From: Actinomortierella ambigua
Lineage: Eukaryota; Mortierellomycota; Mortierellomycetes; Mortierellales; Mortierellaceae
DNA length: 20,543 nucleotides
Assembly: GCA_016098155.1 (NCBI GenBank)
Contig: JAAAJB010000611.1
Span: 1 to 20,543, forward strand
Direction: 5' to 3'
Below, piece after piece: positions 1 to 9,888 of the stretch (its first letter is position 1; every line of letters starts with the position of its first letter). The notes below the pieces were generated by a model. It searched no databases and was not told where the DNA came from. It worked only from the letters and a program-made list of their open reading frames with translations. The position numbers and the translations under genes are program-made.

Positions 1-77
1 TCGCGATCCGCGAGTCCTGCCAGTCGATCAACTATGACATCCGCTCGCTCCTCGACGTCTATGGTCCTGTCAACTAG
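1..77 (+). CDS. C-terminal end of an unidentified protein (partial)
   Basis: The third forward frame is open from the window edge to a TAG at 75-77 and reads AIRESCQSINYDIRSLLDVY followed by GPVN. About 19 of its 23 third positions that can be read are G or C, matching the codon habit of the well-recognised genes in this window, so I prefer it to the alternatives. Two competing readings exist. The first forward frame stays open past a GTAAGT donor at 126-131, but it is Ser/Thr-rich and less biased. A reverse-strand frame is also open. The fragment is too short to assign to a family. If correct, the gene's body lies to the left of the window and is convergent with the gene ending at 446. Confidence 0.4.
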   Translation, partial: AIRESCQSINYDIRSLLDVYGPVN

Positions 78-445
78 CTCTGTGCAAGCGCCCACGTACT
101 GCGATGGCCAAAACGTGGCCCTGGGTAAGTTTTCCATTGGCTTCTATTTTGTTCCATTCTTTTGCTTTCCGTACAATTCAGCTTGTTTTAACGTGCTTTC
201 TCTCTCTCTCTCCATATATAATAACAATTCGACTCAATCTACCAACCCACTCAATGTTAGAGACTGATGTTTGAATGATAGCCCATTACTTTGAATGAAG
301 TGCTGTTGTTATATTTTGAAAGTTGGACAAAAGATGGTGCAATGATATAAATGCTACATGTAAACAGATATGGAAAAAGAAAAAAAATGAACCTTTTAAG
401 GAACTACAGGAGAAGTAAGAAGAAGACTCTGCATGCTTTTTTTTT
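78..445. other. Intergenic stretch between convergent genes
   Basis: No credible gene is visible in these 368 bases. They are AT-rich and would hold the 3' untranslated regions of the gene ending at 77 and the reverse-strand gene ending at 446. A short CT repeat lies near 199-212, followed by TATATA, and a T run sits at about 438-446. A GTAAGT at 126-131 and a pyrimidine-rich stretch ending in CAG at about 180 resemble a small intron. I cannot connect it to a coding frame with any confidence. Confidence 0.5.
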
Positions 446-3400
446 TCAATGCTGAAAAGCCGTCAGGCGCAACCACCGAACACCCTGGGTGTTACAATGT
501 GCAGCAATCTGGGTCTCCGTCACGGCCCGGAAACGGATGTTGACATAGGTTTCACCCAGGTAGGTCGCCTCCTGGACAGCACGGACCAATGTCCACGTCG
601 ACAGGAGCACGTCCTGGCCCAAAAAGTTGGTGTACACGGGCGCAAGGTAGACAACAGTGTCTTGGCCTTGAGAACGAATGTTGGTGTCGTTGTTGTTATT
701 GTTATTGTCGTTGTTGTTAGGGTCACTTTCGGAGGCCGCATGGCCACTGATGATGGGGTCACCCTCGATCAAAGGGATGTCATCGCTATACACATCGGAC
801 GACCCCTCAGAGTAGTCGTGGAGATCGTTGTCATCGTCGCTGAAAGTCAAGTCACCTTCCAATGCCACTGTTGCATCAGTGGCAGCGGCGGCGGCGGGCT
901 CTTCGCCTTCGTGGCCAGTAGTAGGTGTGAGGGGGCGTGGCGGAGGGAACACATACAGCCGATGACCATATGAGGTGCTCCGCAGTCTATCCATAAGCGT
1001 TTGGTACCCAAGATAGGACGTGGGGATATTATGGTAAAGGGTGGTGACAAGGGCCGCACCACTGCCACCGCTGGGGTTATTGACGTATTCGCCAGTGTTG
1101 TTGCCTTGCGCGGCGTTCTCTTGACCCATCATCCTCCATGCTTGAGGGACCTCAGTGCGGAATGTAAATGTAGAGCCAATCGCCTGGGTATAGGGGTTGG
1201 TCGTCTGGGGAACCATCGTCGCATTCACAGCAGCAGTAGTAGTAGTAGTAGCAGCAGAAGCGACAGGATAGGTAAACAGGTACCGACGATCATGCTCATC
1301 TTGCGCAGTAGCGTCGTATAGCTCCCTACGCTGTCTCCAGACGCGCGTAATATATCGTCCACCAAGACTCGCCAGGGAGATGGTGCTGGCGCCGAGGCCA
1401 GCCAATACCAGGATACTGCAGACACTGCTGCTGGAGGAGGAGGAGGAGGAGGGGTCGATGGCGGAGGAGCTGAGGAGCCTCATTAGGTTGTCTCCTTCCT
1501 GTATGACTGCTTCATGAAGCGAAGTGGTCTTTTGACGAGAATGTGGAAGGTTCCACACGAAGGAGCTTGTCCTGCAAGTCGTCGTGGCAGGCGAAAGTGC
1601 GAGCGTCAATGACAACGACTGCGATGGAGGGAGAGGTGCGAATGGACACGAGGGGCTGGCATCATGCATCAAAGTTGACGATGACAGCGACGACGACGAC
1701 GACGACAACGGCGAGAACAGTGGCGAGGCAGCGTCAGCAGCCCAGCGCACTTGGCGATGGGCAGGTTGTTGCCAAGAACCACCAACGAATGAGAACACAC
1801 GGCGGCCAGAGTCGTTTTTTGCTTCACCGTCGAGGAAGGGCCGCTGCTGTGCCGAGAAGAAGGACCGAAGGGCACCCAAGTCTATTGGGAAGCCGTATAT
1901 GGTGATATGGGCTCGGAGCGGATTGCGAAGCGCAAGGATCACCCCACCAGAGGCGGCTAAAAAAGCGGCGATCGCGTAGGTAGAGGAGGGCTGGCGGCGG
2001 CGGTACCAAGGCACCGGAGGTGAAGATGGAAACAAATGGACGAGCTTCGAGATGTCCACTTGCTTCAGCAGATCGAAGAGCTTGCTGCCCAAGTCATCTT
2101 CTAAAAGACACCAGCTGCGTAGCTATGAATTGTAGGGAGACAATACAGTTAGACCTTTTGCTATGGGGAGGGGATGAAAATAGAGGATGCTGATTGCTCC
2201 TCGCGCCAAAAAAAACTTACGTGAGCGTTCAAGTGGAAGGGCATCGCAGTGGCATGGACCATTTCACTGGTCTGCACAGCTCTGAGGCGGTTGTCGTATG
2301 CGTCGTCATCCGAACCCGTTCGAAGTTCGGTCTTCTTCACCCAAAGCGAATGTTCAGCTAACAAGTAGGCAAAATGGAAATTGAAGAGTTGTGGTACATT
2401 CAGCTCTTTCATTGTTATCCCTTGGCACCCTTTATCCTTTTTTTTTTATCAGAGACTAGCCTTTACCTTTCATGAATCGTACAGCCCACTGGAACTTTTG
2501 CGCAAGAGTGTCACCTTCGGCAGGGATGACCCATTCCCCAATTGGTTGAATGGTCAACGAAGCAGGGGCCTCGTAAATGATCCTTGCAAGGAGGTCTACG
2601 TATGAAGAAAAAAATAAAGGAAAATCAATGACGCAAATGTCAGGGTCTCTTCTTCTTCTTCACAGCCAACTCAAACGATGCGGACGCTGCACTTGTTGCC
2701 TACCATGGATGCGTACAACCCCCATGATATCCATTCCATGCTGCGCAAGGACGACGGCGTACGGAGCACGTTCGTGATGCAGAATCCCGATAACGGTCGC
2801 AGCTACTTGATGTTCGCGAATAAACACGATGCTCTTGTTCGCATGGAGCATTTCTGTTTCGCTGCCCAAAAGAAGACTTTGTTCGAGCATATCACGAAGC
2901 GTCTTGGAGCTCTGCTGGGCAATGGCGTGGACATCGCTTCCGGGGAACCACTTGCGGACAATCGCTTGGTGGCGATCAGATTCCGTCTGCCAATGGATGT
3001 CTTCCACTGGGAGGTCTCCAAGTATGTGACCATCTTCTGCAAGTAGTTGCTGAGGAAGGATTGAATGTTAGGCGCGCTCGAGTCATCATGTATCTATCGG
3101 GATAGGTCTTTTTTTTTCTTTGGTCAATTGTTTCTTCTTACCATGGTTTGGAAATATTCCGGATGGAAAGACTCAGGGGTCCAAGTGGCAATGATTCTGC
3201 CAGGTGTGAGCACCTCACCCAAGGTCACCCTGTGTGGACCACGTGCAATGACTGTGTCGTGCACAAAGGAATAGAGGAGATCAAAAGCAGAGACCATGCC
3301 GAGGATGCGGACCTGGCCTTCGAATCCTTCATCGGCGTAGACAAGGCCATAGGGGACTCGCTCGTACAGGTTGGGGTGGGTGGGGTAGTTGCGAATGGGA

Positions 3401-3534
3401 TTGCGGCCGCAGTGAAGCAGTCGTTTGATGGCCTCGCTGATGGTCATCGATTGAAACAACTGTGCTACGCGTGTACGGATGTACAACTGAGCGTGGGGAC
3501 TAGCAGGCGCTAGGGGTGAGGTAGGGATATTCAT
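446..3534 (-). CDS. Large CBS-like, membrane-anchored protein (893 aa, five exons)
   Basis: Five exons were rebuilt on the reverse strand: 3534-3142, 3049-2704, 2595-2467, 2357-2221 and 2122-446. All phases match (0, 1, 1, 0). The first intron has a CTAAC branch site and CCTCAG acceptor. The start is the first in-frame ATG (MNIPTSP) downstream of a CT-rich leader. Two segments look like halves of CBS nucleotide-sensing domains: ILGMVSAFDLLYSF near residue 80 and, across the exon 2/3 junction, DIMGVVRIHDLLARI near 240. Residues about 383-400 (AIAAFLAASGGVILAL) and about 569-589 are hydrophobic enough to span a membrane. Between and after them lie Ser-, Thr/Ala-, acidic and Asn-rich repeats. 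The last 70 residues (VVYLAPVYTNFL onward) look folded again. I do not recognise the family as a whole. The CBS call is tentative, and exon 5 could be over-joined, although the frame is continuous. Confidence 0.6.
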
Positions 3535-3619
3535 AGAGATGCAGGATGGAGAGCGTGCACTGAGAAAAACAAACAAACAAGAGAAAACCAGGATGGAAGG
3601 CGAGAGTGGAAGAGGAGAC

Positions 3620-3639
3620 GAGAGAGAGAGAGAGAGAGA
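3620..3639. repeat. (GA)10 microsatellite
   Basis: Ten perfect GA dinucleotides lie in the divergent promoter, reading as (CT)n in the leader of the reverse-strand gene. A second, interrupted GA tract follows at 3761-3791. Confidence 0.9.
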
Positions 3640-3671
3640 ACGAGACCAAAGCTTTGAACGCTGCCGCCGCG

Positions 3672-3680
3672 CTTTTTATA
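3672..3680 (-). promoter_or_regulatory. TATA-like box upstream of the CBS-like gene
   Basis: On the reverse strand this reads TATAAAAAG, flanked by GC-rich sequence, about 140 bases upstream of the ATG at 3534. Position and match suit a core promoter element, with the transcript leader running through the CT-rich tract. There is no direct evidence of use. Confidence 0.4.
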
Positions 3681-3760
3681 GCCCATCGCGCTGTGGAACT
3701 GTGGAAACCCTTCATTCATTTTCTGTTCTGTGGATAGCATGCAAGGCTTGAGGTGTGGAG

Positions 3761-3791
3761 AAGGAGAGAGAGAAAGAGAGAGAGAGAGAGG
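3761..3791. repeat. Interrupted GA microsatellite
   Basis: A purine tract of GA dinucleotides broken by one AAA. It lies between the two divergent genes, about 230 bases upstream of the F-box gene's ATG. Confidence 0.85.
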
Positions 3792-4018
3792 GTGAGCAAG
3801 CGGCAGTGTGGACGCGCGCGAGTGTGTGGAGAGGAGGGAGGAAGGTCGCGTTTTTATTGAGCGGAGAATCATTACAGTATTCACACGCGTGGTCTGTCAA
3901 ACCAAACGTGCGTGAGATTTTAGAGTTTGACAAAGTAGCCCGCGAATTGAGCTTCTTACTTCATTCGTTTCTCTCCCTCTTTCTCCACCATCCAATACAT
4001 CACATCACATTACATCAC

Positions 4019-5747
4019 ATGACAACCCCACACCCATCTCACATGGAGACCACAGACATCATTGCACAGCACACAGCTGCTGCTGGCCACAAGAGTAGTT
4101 TCCAGGACCTGCCTGAGGAGCTTCTGCTCCGTATCGCCTTACCGCTCCCGGATGGCGATCTTGCACGGCTGGCGCGCACGAGCCGCACCATGTTTCGAGT
4201 TTGCTGGTCCCACTGGGTCTGGCACCGTCGCTTTGTATACCGTTTCAGCCAGCGCTTCCTCCTATCCGAGAGTCATCCACTTGGCAACGTAGGGGCTCCT
4301 GGGTCAGAGAGCAACGACGACACCCATGATGCCGACAACGATCACGACAGCGACAACGACAACAGCGACGATGGTGAGCCTTCTGTCCACGACGTTGACG
4401 CCGCCGGAACCTCGAGCGATACTTCCGTCAGCGACATGGAAGACGAAGGCGAAGAAAGTAGTAGACTAGGCCGCTCCACCAACAAGGGCACCATTAACAA
4501 AGGCAAGAGACGAAGGCGATCCGAGGAGCCTCTGATTGTCTTCAGTCAGACAGCCGATATCCCTCTCGAGACACTGCTCGAGCTTTACCAAAAGTATTGT
4601 AAGTGATGTCGTTTTTTATTTTATTTTCTTGGCGGGGTGAGGGGTTCTGATTTGGTTGGCTAAGCAGTAGGTGGATGACATAAAGGTCTCTCCCTCTTTC
4701 TCTCACTCACTCACTCACTCACTCACTCTCACTCCATATGTATTGGGACGTCCGTTAGCGTGCATGGTAATTCCTGCAGGAGACATGTCTATTTGTCACA
4801 TGGGCGATCGCTACTGGGTCATGGAGCCAACTAGTCAGAGTCGGTTCGGCCGTGTAGCCACATTGCGATCTGTCTGGTGGCTCGATGTCTATGCAGTCTT
4901 TCGCGGCGTGCCCCAAGGCCGCTACCGTCTGCGCTGGCGACTAAAGGTGACGAGCAACGGTCCTGTTGTTCATACCAAGTTTCTTGCCAAGTTATTTAAA
5001 CCATCGGAGGTAAAAAAAAAAAAAAAAAGTGACAGAGGCCAAATTGGCGAGAGTTCGAAATATGTTTCTAAACAGAGATGTCTTATTTTCTATTTCCCTC
5101 AAGCTGGACACTGGCAGAGCAGGAAAAGAGCCAGACGTGGTTGCGTTTGAAGCGAGTGATATGGACAGCTTCAAAGAGCACACGACTGCCGAGAGTTCGA
5201 CCATTCGTCGCTCGATCAGAAAGTCCATTCCAGGTTTTACCATCTTCGAGGTGCCAGGGGTGATTGAAATCGAGCACGGATTCTCAAATGTACTGGTGCA
5301 GATCCAGAACCACGATGGGTAAGATCTAAGAGGTCACCGGTGTAAAAATGACACACGAGGAGGAAGAATGACGATCGTTAATATTGTCCAATGTACTACC
5401 GATAGACCAAAATTAACGCACAGACTTTTTATATGCAATTTTGTTTATTTCAGTTGGAAATCTGGTATGCAGTTGGACTATGTGCAGCTAGTGCCAGAAG
5501 AGGATGTCGCCAAGGTCGACCAGGAGCAAGCTAGTGAGGCCGTGCGCCTGGAGGCTCATAATGAGGAGATCAATGATGAAGGAGAGGAGTATTACCCTCG
5601 TTTCTGGTCACCATTCAATCAACCGTTCGGCGGTGTCCGTTTAGGAGGTACATATCGCCCATTCTCTCCACCGGGATTCATCGATAACACCAGCCACATC
5701 CGGCCGCCGTCGAATCTGAATCCATCGGCAGCAGCGGGATCATCAGG

Positions 5748-5786
<39 letters not shown>

Positions 5787-5904
5787 ACAACAACAACAAC
5801 AACAGCAACAGCCTCCCACGGAAGGCAGAGACGCCAACGATATCTGGTACAGAATCCTTCCTTGGGTGCTGCTCTATTGCGCGTTTGTCTACCTGACAAA
5901 TTGA
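4019..5904 (+). CDS. F-box protein with PP2-like domain, polyglutamine and hydrophobic tail
   Basis: Four exons (4019-4598, 4759-5009, 5104-5318, 5454-5904; phases 1, 0, 2) encode 498 residues. An F-box (FQDLPEELLLRIALPL, about residues 28-75) should recruit Skp1 for an SCF ubiquitin ligase. An Asp/Ser-rich linker follows. From about 195 comes a domain like plant phloem protein 2 (PP2): YWVMEPTSQSRFGRVATL, then VWWLDVYAVF, and ending in the diagnostic-looking HDGWKSGMQLDYVQL across the exon 3/4 junction. In plants F-box-PP2 proteins bind glycans; here that is inference. Residues 448-468 are 21 consecutive glutamines encoded by mixed CAG/CAA. The last 20 residues (IWYRILPWVLLYCAFVY...) form a hydrophobic tail, suggesting a tail-anchored protein on the ER or outer mitochondrial membrane. 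The start is the first ATG after the pyrimidine-rich leader; a second ATG at 4043 is a possible alternative. Confidence 0.85.
5749..5811 (+). repeat. CAG/CAA repeat encoding 21 glutamines
   Basis: An in-frame (CAR)21 tract in the last exon of the F-box gene. It starts with CAG codons and is mainly CAA in the middle. Mixed codons slow slippage at the DNA level while keeping polyglutamine, so the tract may be retained for the protein rather than being a neutral microsatellite. Confidence 0.9.
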
Positions 5905-6405
5905 AACTAATCCGACTCCTCTCTTTCTTTCACGTTGCCACCAATACAGTTAGCCCAAATTTGGTTTTAAAGTTAGTGTGTAAAAAATTCCCCACTTCGA
6001 TGCATCTCTCGTGAAGCTAGCCCCCACGGCTCCTATCTAGGAGGGTGCCCATCTTTCTGACGCGGTTTCTGAAGGGTTTCAAGGAGACATGATGGCGCTT
6101 TTATTGACTATGCAGAAGCGATAATGGGAAAGTAACGGAAGGGGGAGGGTGGTCGCCCAAGCCATATGCCATTAGACACGTACTTGGTCTGCCATATGCA
6201 CTTGGTTTGACAAATGTTAGAGTTGAAGCTGCTGGGCTGGCGGGGACAGCCAGGGACAGTCCATCAGAAAGTTTGTCTTCATTTGGTGCGTGCGATAAAC
6301 AAAAAAAGACAGTCCCACTTCAGGCATTTTTTTTTTCTCGCTAGGCATTCGTGGCATTAAACCTGGAGAAAAAGGAAGGAGAGGTCATTTTTGTTCATTG
6401 GAAGA
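5905..6405. other. Intergenic region: F-box 3' UTR and TSR4 promoter
   Basis: No gene is visible in these 501 bases. They should contain the 3' untranslated region of the F-box gene and the promoter and leader of TSR4. The motif GCCATATGC occurs twice about 30 bases apart (near 6160 and 6190), each followed within a few bases by A/C-rich or CACTTGG sequence. A T run lies near 6328-6336. The purine-rich bases just before 6406 form the leader. Confidence 0.5.
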
Positions 6406-9148
6406 ATGTCAAGCCGCAATCAGAGCCGAGCAGGAGGCACCCAACCAAAGGCGACCGGGAAAAGCGGCGGCCAGAAAAAGGTCGTTGGTGGGGAGTCGCT
6501 TGAGAGCACCATCGACAGCCTTCAAAAGCTCGACTTGGGGAACAACTCGCCGGTGACCAAAAATAGCAACAAGAAGGCGGGTGGCAGCAGTAGTGGCAGC
6601 AAAAGCAAAAAGCCCAAGAAGGCTTCAGGAGCGGCATCGGTATCGGCATCGGCCGTATCTCCATCTTATCAGAAGAAGCCGCCCTCTTCTGGACCAGTTT
6701 TGCTCGGGCTTCCCGATACGCCAATGGCTGCCGAAGACGATGTGGATCCTTATGTGACAAAGATTGGAGGCGTACCTGTAAAGTGTCATGCTCATATTGG
6801 CCATGGGGTTGTCTCAAAGTAACTCCCGTCTTCACTGAGATGGAGAGTATTACTAGAGTATCTGATCGTTTTTCTTTCCCACGTGTATTTTTTGTTTGTA
6901 TGTATATTTCCAATGGACATTAGAACTGGCTTGATCCGCTAACGCCTGCACCTTCAAAATACGGCGTGTGTGAGTCGTGTGGCAAGGCAATGTTCCTCCT
7001 TCTTCAGGCATACGTACCGCTGGAGAAGTCGCCTTACGACCGAGTCATTTACGTTTGGGCGTGTAACCAGCGAAAGTGCATGCGAAACAAGGGCAGGTAC
7101 GAAAAGAAGGGAGTCGCAATGTACTCTTGGTACTGCATCGTCGTTACAGAAAAAATTAAGTACGAAGTTAACCCCATCCCCCTTATCTGAACTCGTTTGT
7201 AGCTTCCGCGTGGTCCGTGGTATGAAGCTCAACCAGGAGTATGCTTCGAAAATGGACAAGAAGAAAAGGTCGGCTGCAGCGGCTGTACCCGCTGCCAATG
7301 TAAGGCTCTCGACGGAGTACAATCGAAAATGGAACAGTGTATCTAGTATCAAGGAGTGAGAATCGTAGGCACGCGTGACGTTGATTCTAACGGTCAATGG
7401 ATAATTCCCCCTTTGCCCCCCTCCCCCCTCCTTGCGATTAGCCTTTTGGCATGCCTGGTACAGTTGATTTAGGAAACGCACTTTTTGGTGGCGGACCTAC
7501 GGCGTTCAATAACCCATTTGCTCAGGTAAGTAGGAAAAAAAAAGAAAACAAAACAAATTCAAACGCAGCAAAGAAAGGTGCAATTGAGATTTTTAGATTG
7601 ATGGAACGATTGAAGAAGGGTGGGAAAGGAGGGGTGTTCGATGGGGCACTGATGTTTCAGACCTGCCTCTTTTAGGCGGAACGGATCGGCGGGGGGGAGG
7701 GTGTCCAGGGCCATGTGGGTTCTTTGGGACTCCGCTTCCGACCCTCTTTCGTGGGTAATCTCTTTTTTTTCTCTTATCACTCTCCGCGATGATCTATGCT
7801 AACACAATCGGTTATTTCTTGTTTTATTATTCGCTCCCTCTTTGTGTGCGTGTTGTTTGTGTTTTTTTTTTCTTCCCCAGCCTGCAGCTTTGGGCTCCAA
7901 CCCTTTTGGCGACGGTAGTACCACAACGGTTAGTACGACTACGACGATCAACAGTCCCTTTGGTGCACCGCTGGCTTCCGCCAATCCTTTCGGAGCACCT
8001 TCCAATTCTGTAGGCGCTTTCCCTATCCCTTCCGGCACTGCGACTACTCCTATGGCCACCAAGTCCTTTGCTAGCGTAACCGCCGCCGATATCCCGACAG
8101 AGCATGACAAATCGTCTGAGGACGATAAGGATACCATTGAAGGTACCCAGAAGAAAGAAAAAACAACAACAAACACACATGCACATGCACATGCTCATTA
8201 TTACATACGCCAAAGAACGAAAGGGAGGAAAAGAAAAAAAAAAAAAAAGCTAACCCTGGAGAACCATGTAACCTCGAGGCTGACACATTCAAAAAAAAAA
8301 ACGATCCCTGCTTTTTTTTTTCTTGTGTGACAGAGGAGGATGAGTGTGTAGAATGGCCAGAAAAGCCATCTGCGTTCCAGCCGCACTACCTGTACATTAC
8401 CGAGGAAGTGCTAAACGACTCTGCGACCGACGACGCGTTGGTGAGCAAGTATCGACACTACATCGCCATGGGCGAAGAGCAGCTCCGTGCGGAAGAGGAA
8501 GAGAGCGAAGAAGGCACACCAGGAGGGGCCAGCTGGGGAGGCGAGGTCTATGAGGAGGACCAGCTGCCCAAGGGGATGGACAAGGCGCTCCAAAAGTTTA
8601 CAGAGCGCGTGCAGGCGACAGGTGCGGAGCAGTGTGTCCGGTACGAGTTTCCAGGGACGCCCTTGTTGTTTAGTTTCGGCGACGCCACAGCCAAGACGTT
8701 GTTGCCGCCGAATGCCAGCCAGCATTCCAAGCACACGGTGCCGAGCAGCCATCGCATCGCACCGTGTCGTGGGTGTGGCGGTCCACGCGCATTCGAGATG
8801 CAGCTGATGCCCAACATGCTGTCGATGCTTCGCGTGTCGGCACGCGAACACTTGTCTGAGGAGGAGCTGGCGAGCCTAAAGACGCGCAAGGGAGCCGAGC
8901 AGTTCAATGTCGGTATGGAGTGGGGCACAGTCTTGGTGTACAGTTGCGCCGAGGATTGCTTCTCTAGAAGGAAGAGGAAGGCAAAGCCAAGAACGGGTGA
9001 CCAGATCGACGGTGACGATGAAGCAGGTGAAGACGAGAAGGAGGGCGACGACAACAACGACGACAACAACGACGACGACGACGACGAGAGCAGGTTCCAG
9101 ACCCGTTACTACGAAGAGGTGGCTCTTGTCCAGTTAGAAGAAATCTAG
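6406..9148 (+). CDS. TSR4: Tsr4/PDCD2 family ribosome-biogenesis factor
   Basis: Six exons (6406-6777, 6924-7096, 7203-7299, 7442-7525, 7881-8142, 8334-9148; phases 0, 2, 0, 0, 1) encode 600 residues. Yeast Tsr4 is a dedicated chaperone of ribosomal protein Rps2 (uS5), needed for 20S pre-rRNA maturation. The N-terminal half carries the family signature GLPDTPM, DPYVTKIGGVP, then NWLDP across the first junction. A zinc motif follows: CESC at 140-143 and CNQRKC at 171-176, leading into GSFRVVRGMK. The C-terminal PDCD2_C domain shows YEFPGTPLLFSFGD, PCRGCGGPRAFEMQLMPNML (Cys474, Cys477), GMEWGTVLVYSCAEDC and the closing YYEEVALVQLEEI. The protein is longer than usual because of a basic Ser/Lys-rich N-terminus, an NPF/PFG-rich linker (exons 4-5) and an Asp/Asn run just before the last motif. 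Start: ATG at 6406 (MSSRNQSR). Confidence 0.93.
8177..8194. repeat. (ACATGC)3 in TSR4 intron 5
   Basis: Three tandem hexamers ACATGC lie within the fifth intron of TSR4 (8143-8333), followed by long A and T runs. A minor simple repeat with no sign of function. Confidence 0.8.
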
Positions 9149-9381
9149 TTCACTGGTTGGGTACACTGCGTAGTAAATCAAAGTGGTTGGACCTCTCCTT
9201 TTTTTTCTCTCCTGGCTACCTCCTTGCGCAAAGCTGTGCATGTGACTGTTGTCGGACCTCTTTTGGTAAAGAGATCCCGAAGAAGCTTTCCAATTCAGTG
9301 GGAGCGGTAGACATGGCGTTGGGCTGGGCTTGTCGAGGGAAAGGGGAAGAGGGAGAAGCAAGGGTAGGTGGCGGGGCTGAC

Positions 9382-9391
9382 CCAATATTGG
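9382..9391. promoter_or_regulatory. Palindromic CCAAT box (CCAATATTGG)
   Basis: CCAATATTGG places two CCAAT-like pentamers head to head, about 850 bases upstream of the ALA synthase start. Yeast HEM1 is known to be activated by the CCAAT-binding Hap2/3/4/5 complex, so the element is a reasonable but unproven regulatory site. The distance is long for a fungal promoter. Confidence 0.25.
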
Positions 9392-9787
9392 TCAAGAGAA
9401 ATAACAAGTGTGTCTGGCGGGAGGGTGTATGTAGAGCAGTGTGGGGTAGAGAGGTAGTGGAGGAAACCGTAAACGGGAACTCTCAAAAAGGTCAAGAGGT
9501 CAAGCAATTGAAGGAGGGGGGGAGAGAGTGGGTAGGGTACTTTTGAAGGTAAATAGGAGGAAACAGTTGAGTTCTTCTCGCTACTCTTCTCGGCTTCTTG
9601 AGTGTTCGGGTTGTAGGTCCGAGAAAGGGGGCAGACCTGCTAAGAGTAGCCTCCTCGCGAGCAAGAGGGGGTTGTCTCGCGTACCTTTCTCAGCACTCCA
9701 GCACTGCACTACTTTACTACAGTTTGCACCCGAAAAAAAAGTGGCGTGGGGTGGTGTGAGACGAGGTGTGCTACATCTCCAAGACCG

Positions 9788-9805
9788 ATTATTATTATTA
9801 TTATT
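9788..9805. repeat. (ATT)6 microsatellite
   Basis: Six perfect ATT units upstream of the ALA synthase gene. Confidence 0.85.
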
Positions 9806-9855
9806 GTTGGCAGGGGGGAAGAGAGTGAGAGCGCGGGTGGTGTGCTGGCTGACTA

Positions 9856-9856
<1 letters not shown>

Positions 9857-9888
<32 letters not shown>
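9857..9888. repeat. (CTGG)8 tetranucleotide repeat
   Basis: Eight perfect CTGG units in the upstream region of the ALA synthase gene, flanked by CTGACTAGCTGG variants that look like decayed copies. The reverse frame reads Pro/Ala/Ser-Gln repeats but has no other coding evidence. Confidence 0.9.

Larger units (their letters stand above)
3535..4018. promoter_or_regulatory. Shared head-to-head promoter region with GA/CT tracts
   Basis: These 484 bases separate the divergent starts of the CBS-like gene (3534, reverse) and the F-box gene (4019, forward). They contain a (GA)10 run at 3620-3639 and a second purine tract at 3761-3791. On the transcribed strand of the reverse gene these read as CT-rich leader. 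A TATA-like element is at 3672-3680. Toward the F-box start there is a TTTCTCTCCCTCTTTCTCC pyrimidine tract and an ACATCACATCACATTACATCACAT run. Forward frames open across this interval, encoding Glu/Arg repeats, come from the GA repeats and are not credible coding sequence. Confidence 0.5.

Noticed and set aside
2678..3046. A 122-codon forward open frame opposite exon 2 of the CBS-like gene.
   Set aside because: The reverse frame splices in phase on both sides with good donor, branch and acceptor signals; the forward frame has no flanking exons that fit and no recognised domain.
3755..4018. An upstream in-frame extension of the F-box gene encoding Glu/Arg/Lys repeats from an earlier ATG.
   Set aside because: It is translated GA microsatellite and promoter sequence, unlike the protein that follows; the ATG at 4019 lies just before the F-box region.
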